Source: Pyramidobacter sp. C12-8
GTDB taxonomy: Bacteria; Synergistota; Synergistia; Synergistales; Dethiosulfovibrionaceae
Direction: 5' to 3'
DNA length: 64,000 nt
Assembly (NCBI RefSeq): GCF_002007215.1
Contig: NZ_MUHX01000003.1
Span: forward strand, 78,132 to 142,131
Within the stretch, counting starts at the first letter, position 1, and each line of letters opens with the position of its first letter. Under the pieces are notes generated by a model. That model was not told where the DNA came from. It saw nothing but the letters and a program-made list of their open reading frames with translations, and searched no databases. Of the stretch, positions 18,685-27,841 are shown in pieces. A program made the position numbers and the translations under genes.

Positions 18685-18739
18685 CGTGGTTCCTCCTTAA
18701 AAATACATGAAACACCGCTCGCGCACGCGGGCGCTTCCG

Positions 18740-19423
18740 CTATTCTCCATCCGCCAACGCACGCATTTTCGCGACGGTCGCCGCCGGGTCGGGCGTGCCG
18801 AAAACGGCGCTGCCCATCACGGCCACGTCGACGCCGCAGCGGCGCACCTGCGCGACGTTGGGCGCGCCGACGCCGCCGTCCATCTCGATCAGGAACTTCA
18901 GGCCGCGGGCTTCGCGCAGCTGACACAGCGTCACGGCCTTCTCCGTCACCTCGGGGATGAAGGACTGGCCGCCGAAACCGGGATCGACCGACATCAGCAG
19001 CACCACGTCGGCGATGTTCAGCACGGGCTTGATCAGTTCCACGGGCGTGGCGGGATTGAGCGCCACGCCGGAACGGACGCCGGCGGCGCGGATCTTCGAA
19101 AGGGCTCGGTGCAGGTGGCGGCACGCTTCCTGATGAACGACAAGGTAATCGGGGCGGGATTCGAGGAACATGTCGAGAAAATCCTCGCCGGGCTCGACCA
19201 TCAGGTGAACGTCGATGACGGCGTCGGGATAGCGGCGGCGCAGCGCCTTGACGATCGCCGGACCGTAGGAGAGGTTGGGGACGAAATGACCGTCCATGAC
19301 GTCCACGTGCAGCCAGTCGAAATCGCCTTTCAACGCGTCGACGGAGGCGCCGACCGCCAGAGGATCGGCGGAAAGGATCGAGGGCGCGATCAGAAACGGT
19401 TTCAATTGTAACGATCCTGCCAT
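18740..19423 (-). CDS. rpe: Ribulose-phosphate 3-epimerase
   Basis: 227-residue TIM-barrel epimerase interconverting ribulose 5-phosphate and xylulose 5-phosphate in the pentose phosphate pathway. Signatures: APSILSADPLAVG near residue 13, LHVDVMDGHFVPNLSYGP (metal-binding His and Asp), DVHLMVEPGEDF, and SVDPGFGGQSFIP near 145. The ATG at 19423 overlaps the end of the PASTA-protein gene by 22 bases. The order PASTA protein-rpe mirrors the common rsmB, PASTA kinase, rsgA, rpe cluster. Confidence 0.97.
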   Translation of the reverse strand: MAGSLQLKPFLIAPSILSADPLAVGASVDALKGDFDWLHVDVMDGHFVPNLSYGPAIVKALRRRYPDAVIDVHLMVEPGEDFLDMFLESRPDYLVVHQEACRHLHRALSKIRAAGVRSGVALNPATPVELIKPVLNIADVVLLMSVDPGFGGQSFIPEVTEKAVTLCQLREARGLKFLIEMDGGVGAPNVAQVRRCGVDVAVMGSAVFGTPDPAATVAKMRALADGE

Positions 19424-20487
19424 ACGAAATTGCCTCCCAGATAGATGGTGACGACGGCTTCGCCCACGTAGGGGGCGTTGATCTTGATGTACTCGCCGGC
19501 CTTGGCCTTGCGGTTCACGAGCGTGTGCTCGCCTTCTTTGTCGATCAGCTCGATGACCAGCGTCTGATTGCTCACGGGCGGCGCCTGATAACGGATCGAA
19601 GCGACTTTTTTCTTCGTTTCGGCAGGCGGCTGCTTCTTGTCGTCCGGCGACGTCTGCGCGGCGCCGTCGCCCTGCCGGTTCTGAACGGCTGCCGTGTCTG
19701 GATCGATGCCGGGCTCTACGACGATCACTTTCGCGCCGCCGCCGCTCTTTTCACCGCCGTCCTGCTGCGGCGCCAGTTTGCGGTCCCAGCTGGCGACGCG
19801 CAGATGAACGTCGGCGCCGCGGGCCACGCGCTGGCCGGCAGCGGGATTCATGGAGACGACCATGCCCTGCGGCGAGCTGTTGCTGTAAACGTACTCCACG
19901 CGGGGACGCAGCGAGCTTTCGCGCGCCAGAGCCTCGGCCGTCTTCTCGTCGCGCTGGACGAGATCGGGAACGATCACCATGCCGGAAGCGGCGGCCGGCC
20001 CGAGGCTGATCAGCAGGCCGACTTCGCGGCTCTGGGAAATGGAGACGGGCGCCGCGGGATTTTGGGCGATGACGACGCCGGCGGGACGCTCGTGATTGAT
20101 CTTCTGCACTTCGCCGAGGACGAAACCCGCCTCTTCGAGACGCGCCACGGCCTGTTTCTCCGTCAGACCGCGCAGATCGGGCAGCGGGAGCTTTTCGGAA
20201 CCGCGGCTGACTTTGAGGATCGCCACTTTGTCGGCGCGGAGCTTGACGCCCATCTCCGGCCACTGGCCGATGACGGTGCCGCGGGGAAGCGCCGAGTCCT
20301 CTTCCTCGACGCGGGCTTTGATGCCCATGCGCTCCAGCGTCTGTACGGCCTCGATGACCGAACTGCCTTTCAGCAGCGGGATCGAACGGGCGGGATTGGA
20401 GAAGAAGACTTTATAACTGATAAAGGCCGCGCTGCCGATGATGCACAGCAGCACCACCAACAATGCCGCTCGAAAGGTTCTGCCCAT
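19402..20487 (-). CDS. PASTA-domain membrane protein (no kinase domain)
   Basis: 361-residue protein with one N-terminal membrane anchor (ALLVVLLCIIGSAAFISY, residues 8-25), then three PASTA repeats. These are found near 33-95 (ARSIPLLKGSSVIEAVQTL), 98-165 (LPLPDLRGLTEKQAVARLEE) and 168-235 (MVIVPDLVQRDEKTAEAL). A proline/lysine-rich linker and a compact C-terminal domain with no assigned family follow. PASTA modules bind peptidoglycan fragments or beta-lactams. In Gram-positives they belong to PknB-type kinases, and here the kinase half is absent. It lies between rsmB and rpe, where many genomes carry the PASTA kinase, so it may be a kinase-less derivative. GGAGG upstream. Confidence 0.88.
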   Translation of the reverse strand: MGRTFRAALLVVLLCIIGSAAFISYKVFFSNPARSIPLLKGSSVIEAVQTLERMGIKARVEEEDSALPRGTVIGQWPEMGVKLRADKVAILKVSRGSEKLPLPDLRGLTEKQAVARLEEAGFVLGEVQKINHERPAGVVIAQNPAAPVSISQSREVGLLISLGPAAASGMVIVPDLVQRDEKTAEALARESSLRPRVEYVYSNSSPQGMVVSMNPAAGQRVARGADVHLRVASWDRKLAPQQDGGEKSGGGAKVIVVEPGIDPDTAAVQNRQGDGAAQTSPDDKKQPPAETKKKVASIRYQAPPVSNQTLVIELIDKEGEHTLVNRKAKAGEYIKINAPYVGEAVVTIYLGGNFVWQDRYN

Positions 20488-20512
20488 GATGTTTGCCTCC
20501 GATAGAAAAAAT

Positions 20513-21871
20513 TTATTTCGAGAACGCGGCGAGATAAAAGCCGTCGGTCCAAGGATTTTCCGGCGTCAGCACGCGGCCTCTCCCGCGATCGATCCCCCCG
20601 AAATCCGCGGAAAGGGGGCGTTCGGAGATTTCCGGGAAGGCGCGCAGCGCTTTCTCCACCACTTCTTCATTTTCCGCAGCGAGAAGGCTACACGTGGAAT
20701 ATACCACTTTACCGCCCTTTTTGACCAGCGAAAAAGCGCGGCACAGCAACCGATATTGGAGCTCCGCCAGTTCCGTCAGACTTTCCGGCGAGAGCCGCCA
20801 TTTGCCTTCGGGGTGGCGGCGCCAGGTGCCGCTGCCGGAACAGGGCGCGTCGACGAGGATCGCGTCGGGGGCGGCCAGCGGCTCCAGCTCGAGGGCGCTT
20901 CCCGTCCGCATGACGACGCGGCCGCTCAGTTTCAGGCGTTCCATCTCGCGGACGCCGGCGGCGACGCGGCCTTTGGAGAGATCCCAGCCTTCGACGGCGA
21001 TGTCGGGGCGGAGCTGGGCGATCTGGCCGGTCTTGACGCCGCGGCCGGCGCACATGTCGAGCAGGCGCGTTCCCTCGAAATCGGCGGCTTCCGTGCCGAC
21101 GAGGATCGAGGACTCGCTTTGAGGGGTGAACCAGCCTTCTCCGTACCCCGGCAGCGCGCTGGGCAGCGCGGTGTCCGCCAGACGCAGCCCCTCGGGCAGC
21201 GGCGATTCCGCCACGATCTGTCCCGCTTCTTCAAGCCGTTGGGGCAGATCCCGCGGCGCACCCGGCGACAGACGCAGCGACAGCGAGCTGCCGCCGGCGT
21301 TCTGTTCGACGAGCCGGCGCCCTTCGTCCGCGCCGTAGTCGCGGCGCCAGCGTTCGCCCACCCAGAGCGGCACGCCGCTGAGCAGGCACAGCGAATCCAG
21401 ACGGCCGTCGTTCCGCAGGCGCGCCAGCTCCGCCGGGCCTTCCTCCAGCACGCGGCGCAGCACGGCGTTCACCACGCGGGCGCCGCGCGGATCGCGCGCC
21501 TTCGTCCACTCGATCAGCGACGAGATCAGCACGGCGGGCGCGAACTTTTCCAGCTCCGTCAGCCCGGCCGCGCCCGTCAAGACCGCCGCCCGCACCGGCT
21601 TGGAAAACTTTTCCGGACGCGGCAGCAGGAATCTTTCGCGCAGATGTTCCCACAGCGAAAGCCGTCGCACGAGCGCATACGCCAGCGACGCCGCCAACGT
21701 GCGGTCCGGCGGCGAAACGCGGTCGCCCAGCGCCCGCAGCGACTCGCTGACGATGCCGCCTTTGCTCACTTGGCGCCAAAGGTACATGGCCGCTTCCACT
21801 CCGCGCATGGGCGCCGACGTCCTTTCCGCCGCTGGGGGCTTAATCTTCGACAATTTCGGCCTCGATGACAT
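20513..21871 (-). CDS. rsmB: 16S rRNA (cytosine-967-C5)-methyltransferase RsmB
   Basis: 452-residue RNA m5C methyltransferase. An N-terminal NusB-like domain (about 22-150, with a VRAAVLTGAAGL segment and ARVVNAVLRRVLEEG) precedes the Rossmann-fold catalytic domain. SAM site: LLDMCAGRGVKTGQIAQL near residue 272. Catalytic Cys motifs: LVDAPCSGSGTWRRHPEGKW and VVYSTCSLLAAENEEVV. The start at 21871 overlaps the upstream gene by 32 bases; an ATG at 21808 preceded by AAAGGA is a good alternative and begins right at the NusB-like domain. It belongs to the run with the PASTA protein and rpe. Confidence 0.94.
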   Translation of the reverse strand: MSSRPKLSKIKPPAAERTSAPMRGVEAAMYLWRQVSKGGIVSESLRALGDRVSPPDRTLAASLAYALVRRLSLWEHLRERFLLPRPEKFSKPVRAAVLTGAAGLTELEKFAPAVLISSLIEWTKARDPRGARVVNAVLRRVLEEGPAELARLRNDGRLDSLCLLSGVPLWVGERWRRDYGADEGRRLVEQNAGGSSLSLRLSPGAPRDLPQRLEEAGQIVAESPLPEGLRLADTALPSALPGYGEGWFTPQSESSILVGTEAADFEGTRLLDMCAGRGVKTGQIAQLRPDIAVEGWDLSKGRVAAGVREMERLKLSGRVVMRTGSALELEPLAAPDAILVDAPCSGSGTWRRHPEGKWRLSPESLTELAELQYRLLCRAFSLVKKGGKVVYSTCSLLAAENEEVVEKALRAFPEISERPLSADFGGIDRGRGRVLTPENPWTDGFYLAAFSK

Positions 21872-22541
21872 TTTCCGCCGCTGTGGACACCTCCACGCCG
21901 CGTTCGACGCTGCTGAAACGTCCGCCCAGCGCCGTTGCCGTGAGCACGCGGAACGCGGCGCCCTGCACCTGCAGCCCCGTCACGTCGCTGCCGCTCAGCG
22001 CGATCCCCTGCGCAAATGGAGCGACGTAAGGGGCGACGAACCACGACAGGACGACAGCCGCGACCACGCTGACCGCGTTCGCGCTCCCCGCGGCCGCCAG
22101 CAGAACGACCAGGGACAGGGCCGACAGCCCCATGGCGATGACGCGGAACAGCGGGCTTTCCGGAAGGATCCGCAGCGATTTCTCGCCGTTTTTCAGACGC
22201 GCCAGCGCCTGTACCGAAGCCTCGTAGACGGCGTTTTCGTCGTCGATGCCGTCGATGAAAAATCCCGCCGCCGAAGCGCTGCCGGTCAGTCCCGGCCAGC
22301 CGTTCCGGCGGAGCACGTTACAGGCTGCGTGGCAGAGCGTCAGATTGGCGCGTACGCGGGCGTCGAACAACATGTCCCAGATCTGCCGCGGCGCTTTCGT
22401 CAGCCCGCGCGCCGACGCGCCGGCAAGAAAGATCCCGCCGCAGAACACGATCATCATCAAAAAAAGCGGCATCAGCAGGATCCAGCCTCCGGAAAACAGA
22501 AACAGGAACAACAACATCAGCCATAAGGGATTAAATCTCAT
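21840..22541 (-). CDS. Membrane protein, DUF6391-like
   Basis: 233-residue protein with two N-terminal hydrophobic segments (LMLLFLFLFSGGWILLMPLF, then MMIVFCGGIFLAG) and two more near residues 135-175. The middle (NLTLCHAACNVLRRNGWPG, then SASAAGFFIDGIDDENAVYE) resembles the NHxLEHATxHVL...GxxDxxGFYIYG pattern I recall for DUF6391 membrane proteins; I am only moderately sure of that match. Function unknown. GGGAGG six bases before the second ATG selects the start at 22541 over 22547. Its end overlaps rsmB, so the two are co-transcribed. Confidence 0.75.
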   Translation of the reverse strand: MRFNPLWLMLLFLFLFSGGWILLMPLFLMMIVFCGGIFLAGASARGLTKAPRQIWDMLFDARVRANLTLCHAACNVLRRNGWPGLTGSASAAGFFIDGIDDENAVYEASVQALARLKNGEKSLRILPESPLFRVIAMGLSALSLVVLLAAAGSANAVSVVAAVVLSWFVAPYVAPFAQGIALSGSDVTGLQVQGAAFRVLTATALGGRFSSVERGVEVSTAAENVIEAEIVED

Positions 22542-22566
22542 CGTCATCCTCCCGAAGGCAGACAGT

Positions 22567-22605
22567 CAAAAAACGGGTGGCCTCCCCTTTCTCGGGGACC
22601 ACCCG
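22567..22605 (-). terminator. Terminator for the membrane protease gene
   Basis: On the minus strand CGGGTGGTCCCC pairs with GGGGAGGCCACCCG, followed by six Ts (22568-22573). It ends the gene at 22621-23316 before the next gene in the same direction begins. Confidence 0.85.
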
Positions 22606-22620
22606 ATTTTTCGACTATCG

Positions 22621-23316
22621 TCAGTCGCGGCTGCGCGAGTTGCGAAGCGCCAGGAGACGCACGAGCTGGAGCGCCGCCATCAGTGTGGCCGACACATACG
22701 TCATGGCCGCGGCGTTGAGGACTTTGCGCGCGCCGCCGACTTCGTCCCGAGTCATCATGCCGTTCGTGGAAAGCACCTTGAGCGCCCGGTTGGAGGCGTC
22801 GAATTCCACGGGCAGCGTGATCAGATGAAACGCCAGCACGCCGACGAACAGCAGGATGCCGATGTTCATCAGCATGTTCGAAGCGCTCAGCAGACCGATG
22901 AAGAACAACGGCATGGCCGCGCTCGACGACAGCGACAGCAGCGGCACCACGGCGTTGCGGATCTGCAGCGGCGCGTAGCCCGTGGCGTGCTGCACGGCGT
23001 GCCCCACTTCGTGAGCGGCGACGCCGATCGCGGCGATGGACGTGCTGTCGTAAACGGGCTCCGAAAGGGACAGGCTGCGGTCGCGCGGATCGTAGTGGTC
23101 GGTCAGCTGTCCGCCCACCTGCCGGATGGGCACGCCCGACAGACCGTAGCTGTCGAGAATCTGCCGCGCCGCTTCGCGGGCCGTCAGGCCGCTGCGCGAA
23201 TGGACCCGCGAGTAAGTGGCGAAGGCGTTTTTCACGCGCGCCTGCGCCCACATCGCCAACAGGATCGCGGGAAACAGAATGATCATGGTCCAGTCAAGAC
23301 CCAGCATAGGCATCAT
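22621..23316 (-). CDS. YugP-family zinc membrane protease
   Basis: 231-residue membrane metallopeptidase of the Zn_peptidase_2 (YugP) family. An N-terminal membrane helix (WTMIILFPAILLAMWA) is followed by LTAREAARQILDSYGLSGVPI. The zinc site AAHEVGHAVQHATGY lies near residue 108, with EFDASNRALKVL near 175 giving further ligands. Three more hydrophobic segments occur between and after these. Substrate unknown. GGGAGG about nine bases upstream points to the ATG at 23316; a TTG two codons earlier is possible. It is separated by a terminator from the genes downstream. Confidence 0.9.
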   Translation of the reverse strand: MMPMLGLDWTMIILFPAILLAMWAQARVKNAFATYSRVHSRSGLTAREAARQILDSYGLSGVPIRQVGGQLTDHYDPRDRSLSLSEPVYDSTSIAAIGVAAHEVGHAVQHATGYAPLQIRNAVVPLLSLSSSAAMPLFFIGLLSASNMLMNIGILLFVGVLAFHLITLPVEFDASNRALKVLSTNGMMTRDEVGGARKVLNAAAMTYVSATLMAALQLVRLLALRNSRSRD

Positions 23317-23409
23317 TTTCAAAGACCTCCCGTGTTTTAGGTTAGCCCTATTGAATCATGAACAGACGATTTGGTCAATATTGGTAAAAACTACGATTTT
23401 ACCGCCTGT

Positions 23410-24543
23410 CTACTTGTAGAATTTCGCGATCGCGTCGGCCACCCGCTGCTGCTCCTCCATGGTCAGCCCGGGGAAAACCGGCAGCGCCAGACACTCTTCG
23501 GCGAGCTTTTCGCTCTCGGGATAATCGCCCCGTGTGCCGCCGAGGAATGCGAAGCACTTCTGCAGATGCAGCGGCAGCGGGTAATAAACTCTCGAAGCGA
23601 TCCCTTCGGCGCCGAGGAAGTCCATCAGCTCGTCGCGCTTTCGGGCGCGGACCACGTACTGATGATAGGTGTGGTAGTTGCCGGGAAGTTCGTAAGGCGC
23701 CGTCATGAATTCGCCCAGTTCTCGCTCGGCGAACAGCATCCGGTAGCGGTCGGCGATGCGGCGGCGCTCCTCGAGGCACTCGTCGAGATGGCGCAGGTGC
23801 ACGCGCAGGATCGCGGCCTGCAGCGCGTCGAGACGGCTGTTGAGCCCCACTTCGTCGTGGAAGTAGGTGGTCCCGGCGCCGTGTACGCGCAGACGGCTCA
23901 AACGTTCCGCCCGGGCGTCGTCGTTCGTGGTCACCATGCCGCCGTCGCCGTAAGCGCCGAGGTTCTTGGTGGGGAAAAACGAAAAGGCGCCCAGATCCCC
24001 CCAGCCGCCGCAGCGGACGATTTTGCCGTCCGCCTTGCGCCACGTGCCAAAAGCCTGGGCGCAGTCTTCGACGATATGGATGCCGCGGCGTTTCAGCTCG
24101 GGCGCGATCTTCTCCATCTCCACCATCTGGCCGAACAGGTGCACGGGCATGAAAACCTTCGTGCGCGGCGTGATCTTTTCCAGCACCTTGGCGGGATCGA
24201 GGTTGTAGCTTTTCGGGTCGATGTCGGCAAAAACCGGCATAGCGCCGAGGCGCGTGATCGCGCTCACCGTCGCGAAGAACGTGAACGGCGTGGTGATCAC
24301 CTCGTCGCCGGGCCCCACGTCGAGCGCCATCAGATCGAGCAGCAGCGCGTCGGAACCGGAAGCGCAGCCGACGGCGTGTTTGACTTCGAGATAATTGGCC
24401 GCCTCCGTCTCGAAGCTTTTCACTTCGGGGCCGAGCACGAAATATTGGTTCTCCACCACGCCGCGGATCGCTTCGTCGATTTCTTCCTTGATCTGCGCGT
24501 AATGCCTCTTCAAATCGAGCGTCGGAAGGGTTCTCTTTTCCAT
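23410..24543 (-). CDS. DegT/DnrJ/EryC1/StrS-family sugar aminotransferase
   Basis: 377-residue PLP enzyme that typically transaminates nucleotide-linked keto-sugars for surface polysaccharides. Family features: LDLKRHYAQIKEEIDEAI at the start, HAVGCASGSDALLLDLMAL, ITTPFTFFATVSAI, IVEDCAQAFG, and the PLP-lysine motif AFSFFPTKNLGAYGDGG near residue 190. Length is normal. AGAGGAG lies nine bases before the ATG. It is monocistronic, with no other polysaccharide gene nearby, so its sugar substrate cannot be assigned. Confidence 0.93.
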   Translation of the reverse strand: MEKRTLPTLDLKRHYAQIKEEIDEAIRGVVENQYFVLGPEVKSFETEAANYLEVKHAVGCASGSDALLLDLMALDVGPGDEVITTPFTFFATVSAITRLGAMPVFADIDPKSYNLDPAKVLEKITPRTKVFMPVHLFGQMVEMEKIAPELKRRGIHIVEDCAQAFGTWRKADGKIVRCGGWGDLGAFSFFPTKNLGAYGDGGMVTTNDDARAERLSRLRVHGAGTTYFHDEVGLNSRLDALQAAILRVHLRHLDECLEERRRIADRYRMLFAERELGEFMTAPYELPGNYHTYHQYVVRARKRDELMDFLGAEGIASRVYYPLPLHLQKCFAFLGGTRGDYPESEKLAEECLALPVFPGLTMEEQQRVADAIAKFYK

Positions 24544-24769
24544 GGATGCATCTCCTCTGAGCTGGGACGGCGGCGTGAAAGGAGGCCGCCTGGATTATTC
24601 GTTCAAAAACGGGCCTTATCGATAAAATATTATCCCTCGGCGGCTCCGTTTTCTCTCAGGTCAGTTTATTGTATCACGAGCCGCAGCATCGTGACACAGA
24701 GAGTGAAGAAACTGGTACAATACGTAGCAGGAAGTTCTTTCTATAATTCAGACAAAGGAGCCTTTTCCC

Positions 24770-24967
24770 ATGAGATTGATCGTCACGTTTCTTTCCGTCG
24801 GCACACTGATCGCTTACGGTTACGCGCTGGCCGGCCTGGGCGGCTATCTGATCGGCAAAGGGCACCTGAGCTACATCGTCTGGGGACTGCTGCTCGGCAC
24901 GCTCAGCGCCGTCGCCGCGCTCTTCCTGTGGCGCAAACACGCCCGCGAATTCTACGTCGACGACTGA
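24770..24967 (+). CDS. Small two-helix membrane protein, 65 residues
   Basis: Unrecognised small protein. Two hydrophobic stretches (LIVTFLSVGTLIAYGYALAGL and YIVWGLLLGTLSAVAALFLW) are joined by a short GKGHLS turn and end in a charged tail, KHAREFYVDD. AAAGGAG eight bases upstream of the ATG and a hairpin terminator just after the stop make it a credible single-gene transcript. A topology with both ends in the cytoplasm is likely from the basic residues. Confidence 0.75.
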   Translation: MRLIVTFLSVGTLIAYGYALAGLGGYLIGKGHLSYIVWGLLLGTLSAVAALFLWRKHAREFYVDD

Positions 24968-24993
24968 TCCGGCGGGCAGGGCATGATTTCATG

Positions 24994-25029
24994 AAAAAAG
25001 CCGATGATCAAGCGATCACCGGCTTTTTT
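24994..25029. terminator. Bidirectional terminator
   Basis: AAAAAAGCCGATGATC pairs with GATCACCGGCTTTTTT. Ts are available on both strands, between the small membrane protein and the converging superoxide reductase-like gene. Confidence 0.85.
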
Positions 25030-25060
25030 ATCTTTGAAGATTTTGTGTTCCGCAGGCGGA

Positions 25061-25426
25061 TTACTCCACCGCGATCTCGGCGCTGGATTCCCAGAGGCCG
25101 TGGATGTTGCAGTAGGAAACGGCGATGAGCGTGCCGCTCTCCTTGAGTTTGACGTGCAGGCATCCCTGAGGCGCCGTGGCGTTGTCGCCGTGGACGTCGA
25201 AGGTCAGCTCGCCGAGTTCGACCGCGAACTTGCTGGACGCGCCCTTGAAGTAGAGCTTGATCCAGGCGATGTAATGCTCCATCGTGTTGGGATGGGCGAT
25301 CTCCTTGCCCACCGAAAGCATCACGTGGGCCGTCTCCCCCGCCTTGACGGACGCCGGCGCTTCGATCACGGGAACGTGCTTTTCGCCTTTCCAGTCGCCG
25401 CTTTGAATCAATTCACCAATTTTCAT
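25061..25426 (-). CDS. Superoxide reductase-like (neelaredoxin / class II SORL) protein
   Basis: 121-residue one-domain superoxide reductase, reducing superoxide to peroxide in anaerobes without making oxygen. The square-pyramidal iron site residues are visible: GEKHVPVIE near 18, EIAHPNTMEHYIAWI near 45 giving two His, and the C-terminal CNIHGLWES supplying Cys and His. The N-terminal desulforedoxin domain is missing, as in neelaredoxins. Five to six Gs just upstream mark the ATG at 25426; the open frame continues 15 codons further. Monocistronic. Confidence 0.92.
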   Translation of the reverse strand: MKIGELIQSGDWKGEKHVPVIEAPASVKAGETAHVMLSVGKEIAHPNTMEHYIAWIKLYFKGASSKFAVELGELTFDVHGDNATAPQGCLHVKLKESGTLIAVSYCNIHGLWESSAEIAVE

Positions 25427-25595
25427 CGTATTACCCCCCATGGATAGATTTGGTTCTTGTACTCCGACCAATTATATCATGTATCTCCCGGAAGGGCAAA
25501 AATTATCGCCCGCTCCGCTCAAAGAACGTATAAAATCCCCCGCGCCTCCGGCAGATGTCGTTCGCCCGACTCCCTTCGCCGCAGAAAAGCGAGCG

Positions 25596-26534
25596 TCAGG
25601 CGTGCAGCGCCCTGATCTGTTCCCACAGTTCCCGTTCGCGGGAAGAGACGTTCTGCGGCACGCTGATCCCGATCACGGCGTAAAGGTCGCCGCGCAGGCT
25701 GCCGCCGCGCATGGGCAGTCCCTTGCCGTGCAGCCGCAGGCGGGTTCCCGACTGGGAGCCGGCGGGAACTTTCACTTTCAGCGCGCCTTCGGGAGACGGC
25801 ACGCTTACGGTCCCGCCGAGCACGGCGTCCCACGGCGCCACGGTCACGGCGGTGACGAGGTCGTAGCCGCTGATCTCGAAGCGGCTGTCCGTCTCGATGT
25901 GAACGACGACGTAGAGATCGCCGTTCTCGCCTCCGCCCCGGCCGGGCGCGCCCTGGCCGCGCAGTTTCAGGCGCGAGCCTTCGCGGATGCCGCGGGGCAG
26001 GTTCACCTCGATGGTACGGGGCCCCGCTGCGCCGCTGAGGGTCATGTTCCGTTTCAGCGGCGCGGCCATCACGTCGGCCAGCGAAAGCGTGATCCGCACT
26101 TCGCTGTCTTCGCCGCGGGCCGCGCGGCCGCGGCCGCCGAAGAGGTCGCTGGCGCTGAAGCCCCGCGCGGGGCCACCCATGTTGCCGAAGATGGTCTGGA
26201 AGAACTCGCTGAAGCCGCCGCCGTCGCCGAACTCCATGTGCACGCCGCCGCCGGGGAATCCGCCGAAGCCCTGGAAACCGCCGCCCTGTCCGCCGAACTG
26301 CTGCGCGGCTTCCCAGTTGGGGCCGAGGGCGTCGTACTTCTGGCGCTTTTCCGGATCGTGCAGCACTTCGTACGCTTCGTTCACGTCCTTGTACTTCCGC
26401 TCCGCGCCGGGGGTCTTGTTCACGTCGGGATGGTACTTCTTCGCCAGCTTGCGGTACGCGCTCTTTATTTCCTGTTCCGTGGCGGTCTTGGACACGCCGA
26501 GAATTTCGTAATAGTCTTTGTAGGCTACGCTCAT
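25596..26534 (-). CDS. DnaJ-class co-chaperone (CbpA-like, no zinc finger)
   Basis: 312-residue Hsp40. The J-domain (residues 4-72) contains the HPD motif in [18 protein letters not shown] Gly/Phe-rich linker ([18 protein letters not shown]) follows, then two C-terminal beta-barrel substrate domains with [17 protein letters not shown] and [17 protein letters not shown]. There are no CxxCxGxG zinc repeats, so it is CbpA/DnaJ type II rather than DnaJ proper. It stimulates DnaK ATPase. GGAGGTG nine bases upstream sets the start. No dnaK or grpE is adjacent. Confidence 0.95.
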   Translation of the reverse strand: MSVAYKDYYEILGVSKTATEQEIKSAYRKLAKKYHPDVNKTPGAERKYKDVNEAYEVLHDPEKRQKYDALGPNWEAAQQFGGQGGGFQGFGGFPGGGVHMEFGDGGGFSEFFQTIFGNMGGPARGFSASDLFGGRGRAARGEDSEVRITLSLADVMAAPLKRNMTLSGAAGPRTIEVNLPRGIREGSRLKLRGQGAPGRGGGENGDLYVVVHIETDSRFEISGYDLVTAVTVAPWDAVLGGTVSVPSPEGALKVKVPAGSQSGTRLRLHGKGLPMRGGSLRGDLYAVIGISVPQNVSSRERELWEQIRALHA

Positions 26535-26729
26535 AGCCGGACACCTCCACTGGTCAGAGCGATTCTTTTATCGTCTAACCAAAGCTGACCATATTATATA
26601 TTACTGGATTTCCTTTGTCCAGAGGAGGAAAACGAGACGTCGCGGAGCGAAACGGAAAGTTTTGGACAGAGCGCGCCGCTTGAGGTAAAATGAGAATGGA
26701 AAAATAAAGCGCCTCGCGGAGGAATGAGC

Positions 26730-27545
26730 ATGGAGTTTTGGAAGATCAACGGCAACGGCAACGATTTCATCACGCTCGACATGCTGGCCGCGCAGAAATC
26801 GTCGGCCGAGCTGGCGAAACTGGCGCGACGCCTCTGCCGCCGCCGCGCCTCCATCGGCGCCGACGGGCTGCTGATCGTGGAGCCGTCCGCGAACGCGCAT
26901 TTCCGCATGAGGCTGTTCAACGCCGACGGATCGGAGGCCGAAATGTGCGGCAACGGCGCGCGCTGTATCGCGCGCTTCGCCTGCGAGCGCGGCGTCGCGC
27001 CGGCCGAAATGACGTTCGAGACGCTGGCGGGCGTGATGCGCGCGCGCGTCGAGGGCAGCTTCGCCGAGATCGACCTGGGCGAGCAGTCGTTCGCGCCGGG
27101 CTGGATCGACCGGCCGCTGACGATGGACGGTGCGACGTTCCGCAGCTGTTTTCTGTGGGTGGGCGTGCCCCATCTCGTGCTGTTCGCATCGGAGGAGCTG
27201 AGCCGCGAGGACTGCCGGCGTATCGGCCGCGCGTTTCGTGCGGACGCGTCGCTGTTCCCGCAGGGCTGCAACGTGAACTTCGCGCGCCCCGTCGGACGCG
27301 GCGAGCTGACGGCCGTCACCTACGAGCGCGGCGTCGAGGACCTCACCGATTCCTGCGGCACGGGCGGCGTGGCGGCGGCGCTGTCGGCCAGTCTGCTGTT
27401 CGGCATGGACGGCCCGATCGAGGTGCACAATCCCGGCGGCACGAACCGCGTCGCTTTCGAACGGCTTGACGAGACGCGCTTCCGCGCCGCTCTGGGCGGG
27501 AACACCGCCGTTGTCGCCAAGGGGGAACTTGGCCCCGATGCCTGA
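26730..27545 (+). CDS. dapF: Diaminopimelate epimerase
   Basis: 271-residue cofactor-free epimerase converting LL- to meso-diaminopimelate for lysine and peptidoglycan. The opening MEFWKINGNGNDFI is diagnostic. The two catalytic Cys are in EMCGNGARCIARFA near residue 75 and DSCGTGGVAAALSA near 210. GGAGG seven bases before ATG 26730 selects it over the ATG two codons earlier. Use of mDAP indicates a Gram-negative-type peptidoglycan. It heads a run with a small acidic protein gene and dgkA. Confidence 0.97.
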   Translation: MEFWKINGNGNDFITLDMLAAQKSSAELAKLARRLCRRRASIGADGLLIVEPSANAHFRMRLFNADGSEAEMCGNGARCIARFACERGVAPAEMTFETLAGVMRARVEGSFAEIDLGEQSFAPGWIDRPLTMDGATFRSCFLWVGVPHLVLFASEELSREDCRRIGRAFRADASLFPQGCNVNFARPVGRGELTAVTYERGVEDLTDSCGTGGVAAALSASLLFGMDGPIEVHNPGGTNRVAFERLDETRFRAALGGNTAVVAKGELGPDA

Positions 27546-27573
27546 TCATACCAGTGAAGGGGGAGAAGAGTTC

Positions 27574-27780
27574 ATGAAGGACAAACGAGAGCTTTCCAAG
27601 GACGAGCTGGAGCTGCTCCGCGACGAAGCGCTGCCTCCGGCGGAAGACGAAGAGATCATCGAGGACGACGATTGGGCGGAGTTCCGCAAGATGAGCCCCG
27701 AAGAGCAGAAGTGGGCTCTGATTCAGCTTCAGCTCGATCAGGAACAGAAATACATCGAGAGTATTTTCACTCCCGAATAG
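27574..27780 (+). CDS. Small acidic protein, 68 residues
   Basis: Unrecognised, highly acidic and helical. It reads MKDKRELSKDELELLRDEAL near the start, a DEEIIEDDDWAEF centre, and QLQLDQEQKYIESIF near the end. No membrane segment or Cys is present. GGGGGAG precedes the ATG at 27574. It lies 28 bases after dapF and 61 bases before dgkA, so it is probably in the same transcript. It may be a conserved lineage-specific protein. Confidence 0.7.
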   Translation: MKDKRELSKDELELLRDEALPPAEDEEIIEDDDWAEFRKMSPEEQKWALIQLQLDQEQKYIESIFTPE

Positions 27781-27841
27781 GGAATAAAAAAACGCGGAAC
27801 GGCGTTCCGCTCCGCGGCAGAATCTTTCAGGACGTGGTGTG

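Noticed and set aside
24660..24700. tRNA or other structural RNA genes in the intergenic gaps
   Set aside because: I looked for cloverleaf patterns and TTCRANNC-type loops in the larger gaps and found none convincing.
27791..27812. Short hairpin between the acidic protein gene and dgkA as a terminator
   Set aside because: Stem of about eight base pairs with no T run and only a short distance to dgkA; more likely incidental.
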